From: Microglena sp. YARC
Taxonomy: Eukaryota; Chlorophyta; Chlorophyceae; Chlamydomonadales; Chlamydomonadaceae
Direction: 5' to 3'
DNA: 64,000 nucleotides
Assembly: GCA_022414725.1 (NCBI GenBank)
Contig: CM039463.1
Span: 39,161,369 to 39,225,368 of the forward strand
Both the position numbers and the translations under genes were made by a program. Of the stretch, positions 19,786 through 30,559 are shown in pieces. The notes beneath the pieces were generated by a model, which saw nothing but the letters and a program-made list of their open reading frames with translations, was not told where the DNA came from and did not search any database. Position 1 is the stretch's first letter. Every line of letters begins with the position of its first letter.

Positions 19786-19938
19786 TTGTCAAGCAGAAGA
19801 CTGCTTGATACACACGGCTTTCTTTTGAGCACCGAACCACAGTGAATGCGGTTGCGTAAGACTCAATGCGGCTTTAATCGACGACAAGTGTTTCGTGTGC
19901 GCTTCGAAAAACGAGTGTAAACCACGCAAAATCCATAC
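19786..19938. repeat. 153-bp dispersed repeat with hairpin, copy 2
   Basis: Matches 7824-7976 end to end; hairpin CAAGCAGAAGACTGCTTG at 19790-19807. It lies about 220 bases before the 1.19 kb array. Confidence 0.93.
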
Positions 19939-20158
19939 AGATTACAGCCATACAAACTCGAATCTCTCTCTGTCAAACTGCGACTCATTCAATGCGCGCT
20001 AACAAACCATAATTCGACCCCGTACAGACAGTTTTAGGATAGATCCGAATTAGATTTGTGTTAGATGTACATCGGATTTGTGTTAGATACGCTTCGGTAT
20101 CACACCGTGCGCGACACCCGATGCGGTGAGATGACATTTTAGAAATTCAGGCCAAATA

Positions 20159-21168
20159 CCTCGTGTCGTTAAATTGGTGGATGCGAGAAACCCCCCGCTG
20201 TCTTCCGGCAGCGGGTCTCGAACTCCCGCCATCGCACCCATTGCGTTGTGAGAGAGAGGGTTCGTTACATAACCTCAGCACATGAGTGAATCTAGTGGTA
20301 TGATTCTCGCTTAGGGATCCATCTATTAGCGTCATTCGTATAGTGGTTATTATTTCTGCCTTCCAAGCAGAAGAGCGGGGTTCGATTCCCCGATGACGCA
20401 TCGGCCTGCCGGCAATACCCTCACATCACACGTGGTGGCCCCTACAAACTCATGAGTGCCCAAGTATGGGACATGGCAGTAGGGGTATGGTGATTAGTCA
20501 GTTTTTCGTTTTATACCCTCCCGATATCATGGCTGGGCAAGCCCCTTCAGCCTATTTGGCTACCCCTGGACTGTAACAACATACATTTGAATGGGCAGAA
20601 CAATACACGGTGGGCAGTGAAATGTGAGCCTAATCGAAAATGGGAGAATCCTAGAGTGCTCCCATCCATAAGTCAAGGCAGGAGTCCCCTCGAAAGCCAG
20701 CTTGTTACAAGATAATTTGTCAATGCAGAAACCAACCATGGAGTAGGTAGGTGAGAGGGGCCCGGGTGGCAGCCGTGCTCAACTTTTAGATGAGACTCGA
20801 CGCACGCACCGGTAGTGAGTCTGTAGTAAACCTTTCACGTCCACGTAAGGCTTTACTAACGACACATGGGAAGTTGGATGCACCTTCCAGCCATCGGGCA
20901 TATATGTACTCAGGGTGACTGAAACAGTCTCTTCCCTCTTCTGAATAGCACGGGGAACGACTCACACTTGGCTCGGACTCGGCTGAAATGGAAGCGGCAC
21001 AACCTTCCTACTATCCAGCTGTCTAACAGTAGGAGGGTTTTTGAGACTCCACATAAACCTTGAAAAGAAGCAAGGAGCATAAGAGTCAAAGAAAGCAATC
21101 AAACAGGTTTCTAAGTCACTTTGTACAATACAGATTACAGGAGGCTCTTGAACCTCGTGGCAGTAACA
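20159..21168 (+). repeat. 1.19 kb array, unit 1 (shortened)
   Basis: Starts at CCTCGTGTCGTTAAATTGG. Has a tRNA-Gly gene, but a ~180-bp deletion removed the stretch carrying the tRNA-Pro 3' half, leaving only part of the 5' half (20291-20316). Confidence 0.95.
20329..20400 (+). tRNA. tRNA-Gly(UCC)
   Basis: 72 nt. Acceptor GCGTCAT/ATGACGC pairs fully, discriminator A. Anticodon arm TCTGC-CTTCCAA-GCAGA with anticodon TCC after U33. T arm CGGGG-TTCGATT-CCCCG, matching the B box. CCA is not encoded. No T-run terminator follows closely. Confidence 0.88.
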
Positions 21169-21430
21169 CCTCGTGTCGTTTAATTGGTGGATGCGAGAAA
21201 CCCCCCGCTGTCTTCCGGCAGCGGGTCTCAAACTCCCGCCATCGCACCCATTGCGTTATGAAAGAGAGGGTACGTTACATAACCTCAGCACATGAGTAAA
21301 TCATTTCCGAGACAGGACAGCAGCCCAGGCTGCTTACCATCCATTTTTCTTGTTGCATTTTTGTGTACCTCAGATTCTGTCCTTGCCCGTCCGGCTCCGA
21401 ACGAGACCTGCCTGTGGTCATCACTTGATT

Positions 21431-21507
21431 TTAGAGGTCGTGGGTTCAATTGCTGCAACTCCCCGGGACCCGGGAGTTTGGTCTAGTGGTATGATTCTCG
21501 CTTAGGG
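21431..21507 (+). tRNA. tRNA-Pro(AGG) halves in permuted order, unit 2
   Basis: The 3' half ends in AACTCCC + C, then linker GGGACCC (21465-21471), then a 5' half beginning GGGAGTT and ending CTCGCTTAGGG. Acceptor strands pair over 7 bp, but the T stem is damaged (TTCAATTGCTGC), so this copy is probably non-functional. Confidence 0.55.
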
Positions 21508-21519
21508 ATCCATCTATTA

Positions 21520-21591
21520 GCGTCACTCGTATAGTGGTTATTATTTCTGCCTTCCAAGCAGAAGAGCGGGGTTCGATTCCCCGATGACGCA
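21520..21591 (+). tRNA. tRNA-Gly(UCC), one acceptor mismatch
   Basis: As in unit 1, but position 7 is C, opposite A. Begins 12 bases after the tRNA-Pro 5' half. Confidence 0.72.
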
Positions 21592-22618
21592 TCGGCCTGC
21601 TGGCAATACCCTCACATCACACGTGGTGGCCCCTACAAACTCATGAGTGCCCAAATATGGGACATGGCAGTAGGGGTATGGTGATTAGTCAGTTTTTCGT
21701 TTTATACCCTCCCGATATCATGGTTGGGCAAGCCCCTTCAGCCTATTTGGCTACCCCTGGACTGTAACAACATACATTTGAATGGGCAGAACAATACACG
21801 GTGGGCAGTGAAATGTGAGCCTAATCGAAAATGGGAGAATCCTAGAGTGCTCCCGTCCATAAGTCAAGGCAGGAGTCCCCTCGAAAGCCAGCTTGTTACA
21901 AGATAATTTGTCAATGCAGAAACCAACCATGGAGTAGGTAGGTGAGAGGGGCCCGGGGTGGCAGCCGTGCTCAACTTTTAGATGAGACTCGACGCACGCA
22001 CCGGTAGTGAGTCTGTAGTAAACCTTTCACGTCCACGTAAGGCTTTACTAACGACACATGGGAAGTTGGATGCACCTTCCAGCCATCGGGCATATATGTA
22101 CTCAGGGTGACTGAAACAGTCTCTTCCCTCTTCTGAATAGCACGGGGAACGACTCACACTTGGCTCGGACTCGGCTAAAACGGAAGCGGCACAACCTTCC
22201 TACTATCCAGCTGTCTAACAGTAGGAGGGTTTTTGAGACTCCACATAAACCTTGAAAAGAAGCAAGGAGCATAAGAGTCAAAGAAAGCAATCAAACAGGT
22301 TTCTAAGTCACTTTGTACAATACAGATTACAGGAGGCTCTTGAACCTCGTGGCAGTAACACCTCGTGTCGTTAAATTGGTGGATGCGAGAAACCCCCCGC
22401 TGTCTTCCGGCAGCGGGTCTCGAACTCCCGCCATCACACCCATTGCGTTGTGAGAGAGAGGGTTCGTTACATAACCTCAGCACATGAGTAAATCATTTCC
22501 GAGACAGGACAGCAGCCCAGGCTGCTTACCATCCATTTTTCTTGTTGCATTTTTGTGTACCTCAGATTCTGTCCTTGCCCGTGCCGCTGCGAACGAGACC
22601 TGCCTGTGGTCATCACTT

Positions 22619-22699
22619 GATTTTAGAGGTCGTGGGTTCAATTCCCGCAACTCCCCGGGATCCGGGAGTTTGGTCTAGTGGTATGATTCTCGCTTAGGG
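22619..22699 (+). tRNA. tRNA-Pro(AGG) halves in permuted order, unit 3 (best acceptor and T arm)
   Basis: 3' half: T arm GTGGG-TTCAATT-CCCGC, acceptor AACTCCC, discriminator C (22656). Linker GGGATCC (22657-22663). 5' half: GGGAGTT (22664-22670), D arm with A box TGGTCTAGTGG, anticodon stem CTCGC and TTAGGG (to 22699). Acceptor strands pair perfectly. The 3' anticodon-stem strand is eroded here (TTTTAG for TGCGAG), but it is intact in unit 4 and at 57641. Breakpoint equals position 37/38. Confidence 0.6.
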
Positions 22700-22711
22700 A
22701 CCTATCTATTA

Positions 22712-22783
22712 GCGTCATTCGTATAGTGGTTATTATTTCTGCCTTCCAAGCAGAAGAGCGGGGTTCGATTCCCCGATGACGCA
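22712..22783 (+). tRNA. tRNA-Gly(UCC)
   Basis: Identical in all structural positions to the unit 1 gene; 12 bases after the tRNA-Pro 5' half, so a joint transcript is conceivable. Confidence 0.88.
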
Positions 22784-23142
22784 TCGGCCTGCTGGCAATA
22801 GCCTCACATCACACGTGGTGGCCCCTACAAACTCATGAGTGCCCAAATATGGGACATGGCAGTAGGGGTATGGTGATTAGTCAGTTTTTCGTTTTATACC
22901 CTCCCGATATCATGGTTGGGCAAGCCCCTTCAGCCTATTTGGCTACCCCTGGACTGTAACAACATACATTTGAATGGGCAGAACAATACACGGTGGGCAG
23001 TGAAATGTGAGCCTAATCGAAAATGGGAGAATCCTAGAGTGCTCCCGTCCATAGAAAGATAACGCCTGGAGGGGCGTGGTGTTAAGGGGACCCTCCCGTA
23101 CGCCGCAGCTGGGGAAAGTCACCATGGCAGACATAGTAAGTG

Positions 23143-24132
23143 TCACCCTCCAGGCGGGAGGGACTCCTTCATGCGACGTGTGGCAAGAATGCTGGTACAG
23201 GAGGCGGTAGATTCTCTGTGCAGCTTAGAGATGAGTTTGTCTATGTGTTCGCGACTGATCCCTAAGGTGGAGAGATTGGTAATAGTTGGGATTGGTATGG
23301 TACCAGGTGTACCTATGGTGAAGACTAGGTAGTGTACAAGGAATCCTTGTTGTTGAAGGATACGTTGGAGCTCCTTATGCTGAACGCTCTTTTCCTGGAA
23401 TTTGATTTGGTGGTTAGTGTCTGAGCAGTAGCCCAGTTCAACTAGGTAGGCTTTTCTTGGTTTGGATTCGTCGTCAATGAGGAGGAGATCAGGCCTGTAT
23501 TTACTCCATGTGGCTTGGGGAAGATCAGGGGGTTTGAGGGTGGCTGGAGGTCTTGTGGGAATGTCGGAGGACGCTTCACAAGTGCCTGCATCCATGTACA
23601 TGGGGAGAGCCCCCAGAGCTCCTTTGGCTACTGCCTTTTGGATGAGTTGGACCGCCTTATTATGTCTGTTTAATATACATTCCTTTGAAGACAGGGTGGC
23701 TGCACCCAGCAAGAATATGGCCAGCTCCGTCCTGTGCTTTGCGACAAAGAGGGCAGTTATCATCAGAGGGGGGGCTAGTGCTAGTACTATAGGGGCGTTG
23801 TATCTGTACGCCAATTTCCTAGTCCATAAGCGTCCCCACCGAGCCTTGTGGATTTGTATTTTTTGCCACCATTTCATGTCGGTGGATTGCCAGAAACGAT
23901 TACTAGCCTGAGGGAGGAGGAAGGGGTTGGCTTGCTCCCACATGGAGGAGTATATGCCCGTGGTGTTGGCATGCCCGGTGTGCAGGGGGGTGGGGAGGTT
24001 AGCCTTGATACCCTTGGTGAGATTGTTGGCCGGGTGCCGGGGGGGCTGGTCCCCATTAATAGATTTGGGGGGCTGGACAGACGGCCAAATGCATATTGAG
24101 GTGCGCATGTTCCCCTGTTTTAACTGGCCCAA
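23143..24132 (-). pseudogene. LINE copy 1: C-terminal endonuclease-like domain
   Basis: Open 329-codon frame with KYRPDLLLIDDE, YLVELGYCSD and FQEKS, the same PD...E...K arrangement as copy 2. The CCHC finger encoded upstream in copy 2 is out of frame here (the frame reads ALFVAKHRTELAI instead), so a frameshift lies near 23800. Confidence 0.65.
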
Positions 24133-24790
24133 TTACATTGTATCCTGTCGTCGCTTCTTTCGCGAGCGTGTCTGCCTCGTCATTCCTATGATTCCTGAGT
24201 GAGATCGGACCTTAAGCAGGCGTGTGGTAGCAGCAGCGTTGTGTCTGTTGATAATGTGGATGGCGATGTCTTGCAGGAGGTCGCGGTGTTTGTTTTCCCG
24301 GGTCCTGCTGGGATGGTAAATGTGCAGGTTAATAAGCTGCAAGGAACATAAGCTGTCGGAGTAGATGTTGAGTTCTTCATCTATTTCGGAGTGTATGAGT
24401 GCTTGTTGGATTGCCACGAGTTCGGCGCGATTGATGTCGGCAGTGATGCCCTGTCCGCCAGGGTCTATGCGGAGGCAACGTGAAGCGGCCCTATGGAGTA
24501 TACGCCTGCCCCTAGGCGTAGGACGCCGTCTTTGTCTATGATGGCACTTCCATTTGTGTATAGAGCGAGGCCTGGTGCTTGTAGGATAGCATGTGTGCAC
24601 TGGAGCACGGGGGGTGTTATGGGTGTGGGGTCTATCTGCATGGGCGGGGGTGGGTTGTTGTGCCCAGGTCTTAAGGAGGGAGCTAAGTGCCTTGGGTAGG
24701 TGGGTGTAGGAAGGCCCAGTTGGGAGGGGGGGGGACCTGGTCGTGGGATGGAAGTGGCCCCCATGTCCCTCATGGTTTGAGCCCATGTGG
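24133..24790 (-). pseudogene. LINE copy 1: RNase H domain, frameshifted
   Basis: One frame holds LALYTNGSA (the catalytic Asp position reads Asn) and another INRAELVAI, YSDSL and RSHSGIIG. A frameshift separates them near 24490. Asn replacing the first catalytic Asp would abolish activity. Confidence 0.7.
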
Positions 24791-25124
24791 TGGGTGGGTT
24801 GTGGAGGTACTTGGCATGGTCAGCTGGGTTTGAGATGGCAATGAGTTTGTAGGTTCCTCTGTGTCTCTTTGGCAGGGTTGAGTTTTCCCCCCGTCCAGAA
24901 TAGGGAGGGGTGAGGGTTTTGGCCTTGGGAGGCAGAAGTGGCTAGTTCCATAGCCCATGGGTGATTTAGGAGGGCGTTATGGGCATATGTGGGTTGTGTG
25001 GGACCAAGAGAATGGTGCACGCGGGATATCAAGGGTGTGAGCATGTATGGAACTGCCTAGTGCCCATCGAACAGCCTTGTGGGCCTCTTCAGGGTTCTGG
25101 CTGGTGAGGTGTGTGTTTCCCCCG

Positions 25125-27308
25125 CTACCAAGGTTGGGTGTAGCAGTGGGGTCCTAAGCCAAACAGTTGGCCAATGGGGGTGGGGGTGTTGCCCATGGGG
25201 AGGTGGGGACTCATTAGGAGGGGTGATGTGTCAAGGTCCGCTGTCATCCCCAGGGTGGACATAGCTTTGTGTATGGCAGGGGAGACATTGGAGATGGTAG
25301 TGTCTTTGTGCTGTGATAGGAGGGTGGCTACGTCTCCAGCGAAGGTTCCTGTGCTGTGGAGGGTCCAGAGGTGAGGAGAGTGTGCCTTGGTGGTATGGTA
25401 TCTGTGGTGGAGGAGGTGGAGTTGTGAGAGGGGTATATGACCGACACATTGGCCTGTTGGTGAGTAGATGTAGGTGGTGTCTCCGTTGTTGAGTTGGGGA
25501 GGGAGGTGGTGGTACCTGTCATTCAGTGTACCAGCCTGTATGTGGTATTTGCCGGGGGGGTGGATATCCCAGTCTGGGTGGTGGTCTGCCGTGTTAATGA
25601 TGAGGTTTTGCCTGAGTTCGCTATACCATTTGGCATCAAACTCTCCTCCCTCCGCCCACTGTCCTTGTTGTTGGAGGTTAGTGAGGTGGAGGTCTTGTCT
25701 GGGTGGAATGGAGGGGAGGGGGCTTTGGGGGTAGTTTTCAGTGTTGTAGGCATGGAGGAGTTCCTGAAATCTGGTGGGGCCCAACCAGCAGGGTGATTTG
25801 TTCCTCTGTGAGATGGACGGGGGACCAAGTGACCACAATGGAGGTGGCAGAGGAGTAGGTGTGGGAATGCACGGGGAGGCCAGCAGATATGTAACAAGGG
25901 AGATGGTGGCAGATAATGGTGCATGGGGCTTTCTGGACCCTCCAATATCTGTGATGGGGGGTTTCTCTAGGTTTGTTAGCCTTCCTCTTTTGGGCTCTGA
26001 AGCCCAGGAGTGGGTCAGGCTGTGTTGGTTTCCATATAGGAGGTGGAGGAGCTTGGCTGGGGTTGGGGAGCAAGAAGGTCTGGGTTAGAGACAGCATGCA
26101 CCAGGTCGTCGGGGGAGCTGTTCTTACGGATGGTGTGGTGTTTGTAGTAGGAGGCGTCAGTACATTTGTGGGTGTCATTTCTGATGAATTGCATTCTGGC
26201 AGTCCAAGCAATCTTGGGGTCAGTGCTCCAGGCTTGAGCATACTTGGTGGGGTGAAGATAGGACTCTCTGGCCCACCACATGTGTGCATTGGAGGCAGGA
26301 TCTCCTCGATATTATGCGTGGGGGCTGTGTTGTGGTTGGGGTAAGGATGCCGGCACTGGGGGTCAAGGGTCGGGCAGTATGGGGCGGTGTCCCAGTTGTT
26401 AAGGTGGTGGCTGATAGTATATGTGGAGAACTTGGTAATGTGCCGTTGGGGAATGCGTAGGTGTATGGGGAGGGTCCTCGATGCCAAGGCAGGGGCTGTG
26501 GCAGGAGTAGGGTTGAGGTGGGCTTCTAGGTGGGGGTGGAGAGCACAGGTGTAGGCTGAGTCTGCTGAGGGCAACTTTATGCCTAGTGAGACTCTGGTGC
26601 CATAGGTGTGCGAGAGGTATTGGATGGGATGATTGTGGTCCCATCAGGGCTCACAATGTCAGCTAGGGAAGTAATGCACGAGGGATGAGGGTTTTGAGAA
26701 GGTTGGGGGGAATGGTGTGTTGGGGTAAGTCCGGGAGGAGTCTTGAAGGGGGTTGAGTAGGGTTTCATCCTCCATATGGATTTGGATGGAGGCTCTTTGA
26801 GGATGTTCATTTGCCTGGCCAAGGTAAAGTATTGAAGTGTGTGGCTGGGCAAGGTAAGAGGATCCATACCCTGGAGCATAGCAGCTTCTTTGTGGAGGAG
26901 GGCTGTAGTGAGCCTGCTGCCTAGTTTCCCCGTGTCGTTGAGGGACCTAGTGAGGTGGGCTGCTGTAATTTGAGCATAGTCCACCATTAGGGAGGGGATA
27001 CCCAATCCTGCCTGTCCAAAGGGGAGGCAGACACTAGCAGTTGGGAATGAGGGGTGTAGGTCACAGCATTTTTTAGCCAGGGTCCATAAGGCCTTGTCTA
27101 AGATGCCTATATCCGAGTAGCTGTAGGGTGCTACGGTCATAGGGTAGGTGATGGCAGGCTTAATACACGTGGTGATGAGTCTGAGACATTGGAGAGGGGT
27201 GGCGCCTTTTGATTTGGCAGTGGTGAGGATTTGGTATCCTTTACTATGTATGAGGGCCAAGGCTTGTTTCATGAGGGGTCTCCAGTTTAGGGTGAGGCTA
27301 ACCGGCAC
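25125..27308 (-). pseudogene. LINE copy 1: RT thumb and linker region
   Basis: Several overlapping frames corresponding to 53022-55104 of copy 2 (for instance WYSELRQNLIINTADHHPDW and RPLMKQALALIHSKGYQ), broken by frameshifts. Confidence 0.6.
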
Positions 27309-27392
27309 CCCTAGATACTTGTATGGTTCATTTGGGGGAAGGTATGTAGCCCATGTGTCGTCAATGAGGATGGTGTTTGTGGAGAAGTTTGG

Positions 27393-28365
27393 TTAGGGCC
27401 TTGTGGTTGGTGGATCCTTGGGGTGGGAGCCATGCAATATGCCAGTGATCATGCATTTACCCCCGTTAAGAGGAATCCCAGACCAAGTACTGAATTGTTG
27501 CACTTTAAGGCATTGTACCTTGAGGTTGTTTGCTGTGTTAGTGACCACACTGGTGTCATCAGCATATCCTAGGCTACCTGTTTTATCTTGGTCAGTATTG
27601 GATGTTGAGGTTATGCCTTGCTTGTATCCTCTGCCCCGGCTTGTAGCCATCTGAGGAGAGGTTCGATGAAGATGATGAAGAGTAGGGGGGAGAGGGTGTC
27701 ACCTTGGATGGTGCCTCTTGTGATTTGAATTGCGGTTTGCCTTGAGTGTTGTTGAGGTACATGTGGGTAAGTAGCCCCGTTGTAAAAAAAAAAAAATTCC
27801 TTTCACTTGTTTCAATTTTTTTTTTTGACATCTACCGGGATTCCAAGGTCATACATAGTTTGGAGCAGCTTGTCATGGTCCACCATATTAAAGGCAGATG
27901 AGAAGTCAAAGTAGGCAGCAAACAGGTCTCTTTTTGAGTGGGCCGCATCCTCCGATGTCATGTAGGAGGTGGGTGAGCTGTCTATGGGTGCTTCTGTTTC
28001 TGTCTGAATCCCTCTTAGGAGTCACTGAGGACTTGGTATTGGTCCAAGTATTTGGACATCACTGTTGTAACCATGTTAGTCCACACTTTACCCATCGTGT
28101 TGTTGAGGCCAATAGGTCTGTAGTGGTTGGCTTGGGTGGGGTCTCCTTTCTTGTAAAGCATGATGGTGTTGGAGGTCTTCCAGCAAATGGGGGTGTAGCC
28201 GGTGATCCACATAAGCCCAAACATTTTATGTGTGGTGTGTGTGCCAAGACCAGGGGAGGGCAGGTTAGTAGTTTCATTGGAGATTCCGTCTGGGCCAGCC
28301 TGTTTGCTTTTTGCTACGTGTTGGATGCATGTTTGGTAATTAGAGAACTCCATGAGGTGGGGTAG
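27393..28365 (-). pseudogene. LINE copy 1: reverse transcriptase core
   Basis: SKQAGPDGIS, YRPIGLNNTMGK and LGYADDTSV identify the RT palm; YADD is the catalytic motif. The frame is broken, notably by A13 (27784-27796) and T11 (27816-27826) runs absent from copy 2. Confidence 0.8.
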
Positions 28366-29284
28366 GATGGGTTGGAAGTGTTGGTGGGGTTGGGCCTTGG
28401 TTTCTAGGGAGAATGTGTTCTAGCAGGGAGGCCCATGGAGGGGGGGCGTCTGTCTGTCCTGGGGTAGGTATTTGCCTGTGCACGTTGTGGTGAAGGGGGG
28501 GCCATCAAGTGTCCCATGTGCTCCCCCCAAGATGCTCCAGGAGGTCATTAGTGGACGTTTTGTGTTGGCCAGTGGTGGGGTCTTGGAGGGTCTGGGGTGA
28601 CGTCGGATTAATCAGAGGTTTTGAAGATGTTTCTGTGTGCTTGTTTAGGTTTGTTGGATAGTTGGGTCATGAAGGCTGCTTTGCCAGTGGCGGTAGCTGT
28701 TTGTCTGCTGTTTGTCAGAATTCTACGGAGGGCAGGGAGGGCCTCATCGAGGAATATATTGATTGCAGCCAAGAGTGAGGCATGGTCTGAGGCAAGCTGG
28801 AGATGGGTGAGGGTGGTAGGATGGTATTGGCATGTTTCTAGGAGAGTAGAAATGGGCGTGTGGTAGGAGTTGGGGTCGGTGGTTAGGAGTTTCCTGTACG
28901 TCTTAAGTTGTTTGGATATGGGAGTTGATTTTGGCGTGGGCTTTGCTCTTCTTTCTGTCAAGGAAGTGCCCTGGTATTTGGTTCCTGGTAGGGCAGGTTT
29001 CAAACATAGTGGTGAGGGCCATCCTAATAGGTTCCATAATCTGGTTGCTGAGATGGTCGAGGTCTAAATCCTTTTGCAAGGAGAGTGTGTTTGACTTGGT
29101 GGAGGTGGGATGGGAGGGGAATTGTTCTCCTATGAGGTTGGTGGCCTGGTCCCACCAGTCCCTGATGGTTTTGGGTGTGTTCCATTAAGAAGGTAGTGTG
29201 CGTTTCTTCAATGGGCCTTTCTAGTGGCGTTCATGGAGGCCTTGCTGACGGGGTGACTAGTTGTTGGGGTCTAGGAGGGGGGTG

Positions 29285-30090
29285 TCAGTCAATGTCAGGG
29301 GTATGGGAAGCGTAAATAGGGGGATAATTTGGTGAAGGGCCCATATGGTCTAGGTATTCCTCCGACCTCCCTGGTCTTTTCACTAATATGGGGGGTGGAG
29401 GGGTTGGGCGCTCCTGCTTCTCCCAAGGGGAGATGAGGATGTCATCGATTCTGCTGTGGTGCTCGAGGTTGCCTTCCTGGTAGCAATGGAAGGTGGGTGC
29501 TCTAGTGGAAGGGTTGGTGGGGTGGAGGTTGAGTTGGGAGCACATAGATATGTGATGTGGTCTATGTGGGAAGTGGCGTGGCGTAGATTCTATCAGAGGG
29601 AAAGAGGGTTGCATTCCAATCCCCCTCCACAGAGTGTGGTGTGATTGGGCTTTTTGGTGTGAGTCCCGATGTATGTATAGGCGGCTTGCCGTTGCTGGGG
29701 TTGGTCATGGGCATGTAGACGCCTATGATGTTGTGTAGGAGTTGGGGTGGTTGAGCCGAAGGTGATGTGCACCAGGCAACCAGCCAGGTCTGCATTGACT
29801 TCATGGTGGACGGGGGGGCCTAATTGCTTGTGGTTGAGGATTATGACCCCTCTTTACCGTGGTTGTTGTCCGGGGTTTTGGCCACACTACTGTGGGTGAA
29901 GGGAGTATTGGGGGAGTTCCTTTTGATGAATTGGATTGAAGGAGAGGCAGGAGAGCAGTTTGGTTTCTGTAAGAATAGCCACATCAGGTTTGTGGTCTAG
30001 GATGTGATTGAGAATTAGCTCCCAGGAGCTCCTCGGCCCTCTGCAGTTGAGGAAGTAGAAAATGTATGTTATCCATGTAGTAGTCTTGGG
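29285..30090 (-). pseudogene. LINE copy 1: apurinic-type endonuclease
   Basis: PDVAILTETKL, GVYMPM, GDWNATLFPSDR and SRIDDILIS are the usual APE blocks (catalytic Glu, Asp-Trp-Asn, Asp) in three frames. This region is mostly deleted in copy 2, so only copy 1 shows that the family had an APE. Confidence 0.75.
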
Positions 30091-30559
30091 TGACTGGGCA
30101 TGGTGGTGGGTTGTTGGGCAGGTCCATTATCCTTAGGGTAAAGGAAATGGTTGGTTTAAAGCATGTTTGTTTGAGCTTCTTAGCCTGTTGGGGGGGGGGG
30201 GGGCTCCCTTGGAATTGGTGGTGGTAGAGGTGGGGGGGAAAAAGTTGTGGATTGGTGTTTGTTTGAGTTTAATTGTTGGGGCCAGGTTTTGCGCAGTGTT
30301 TCAGATGCTTGTTGGGGTGCCTGATATTTTTTTTTGGTGGGGGGGTGCTCTTGTGGTACCACGTTTTTTTAGGTTGGTGACAGTTGAAGGGCAGCATCTC
30401 CTGTATCGCAGTCCATTTTGCGTGTTGGGGGGGGATGTGCGATCGGGCGGGCTGGCGTCCTTCATCATGGTATCTTCCATGTTGGGTTGTGAAGCCTGGG
30501 TTTTGTAGGAGTCTGTCTCCCTGTTAGTAGGGATGTGTCTATAGTATCCATCGTCGCAA

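Larger units (their letters stand above)
21169..22360 (+). repeat. 1.19 kb array, unit 2 (complete)
   Basis: 1192 bp. Contains, in order, an inverted B-box hairpin region, the reversed-order tRNA-Pro halves, tRNA-Gly, then about 700 bp of sequence without recognised function. Confidence 0.96.
22361..23053 (+). repeat. 1.19 kb array, unit 3, left part
   Basis: Interrupted by the minus-strand LINE; resumes at 32817. The two parts together, less a 4-bp duplication, give 1192 bp. Confidence 0.95.

Noticed and set aside
21181..21245. Minus-strand tRNA in each array unit (AGTTCGAGACC B box next to a CCCGCTG/CAGCGGG hairpin)
   Set aside because: No matching acceptor stem or anticodon arm could be placed; kept only as a B-box-like hairpin.
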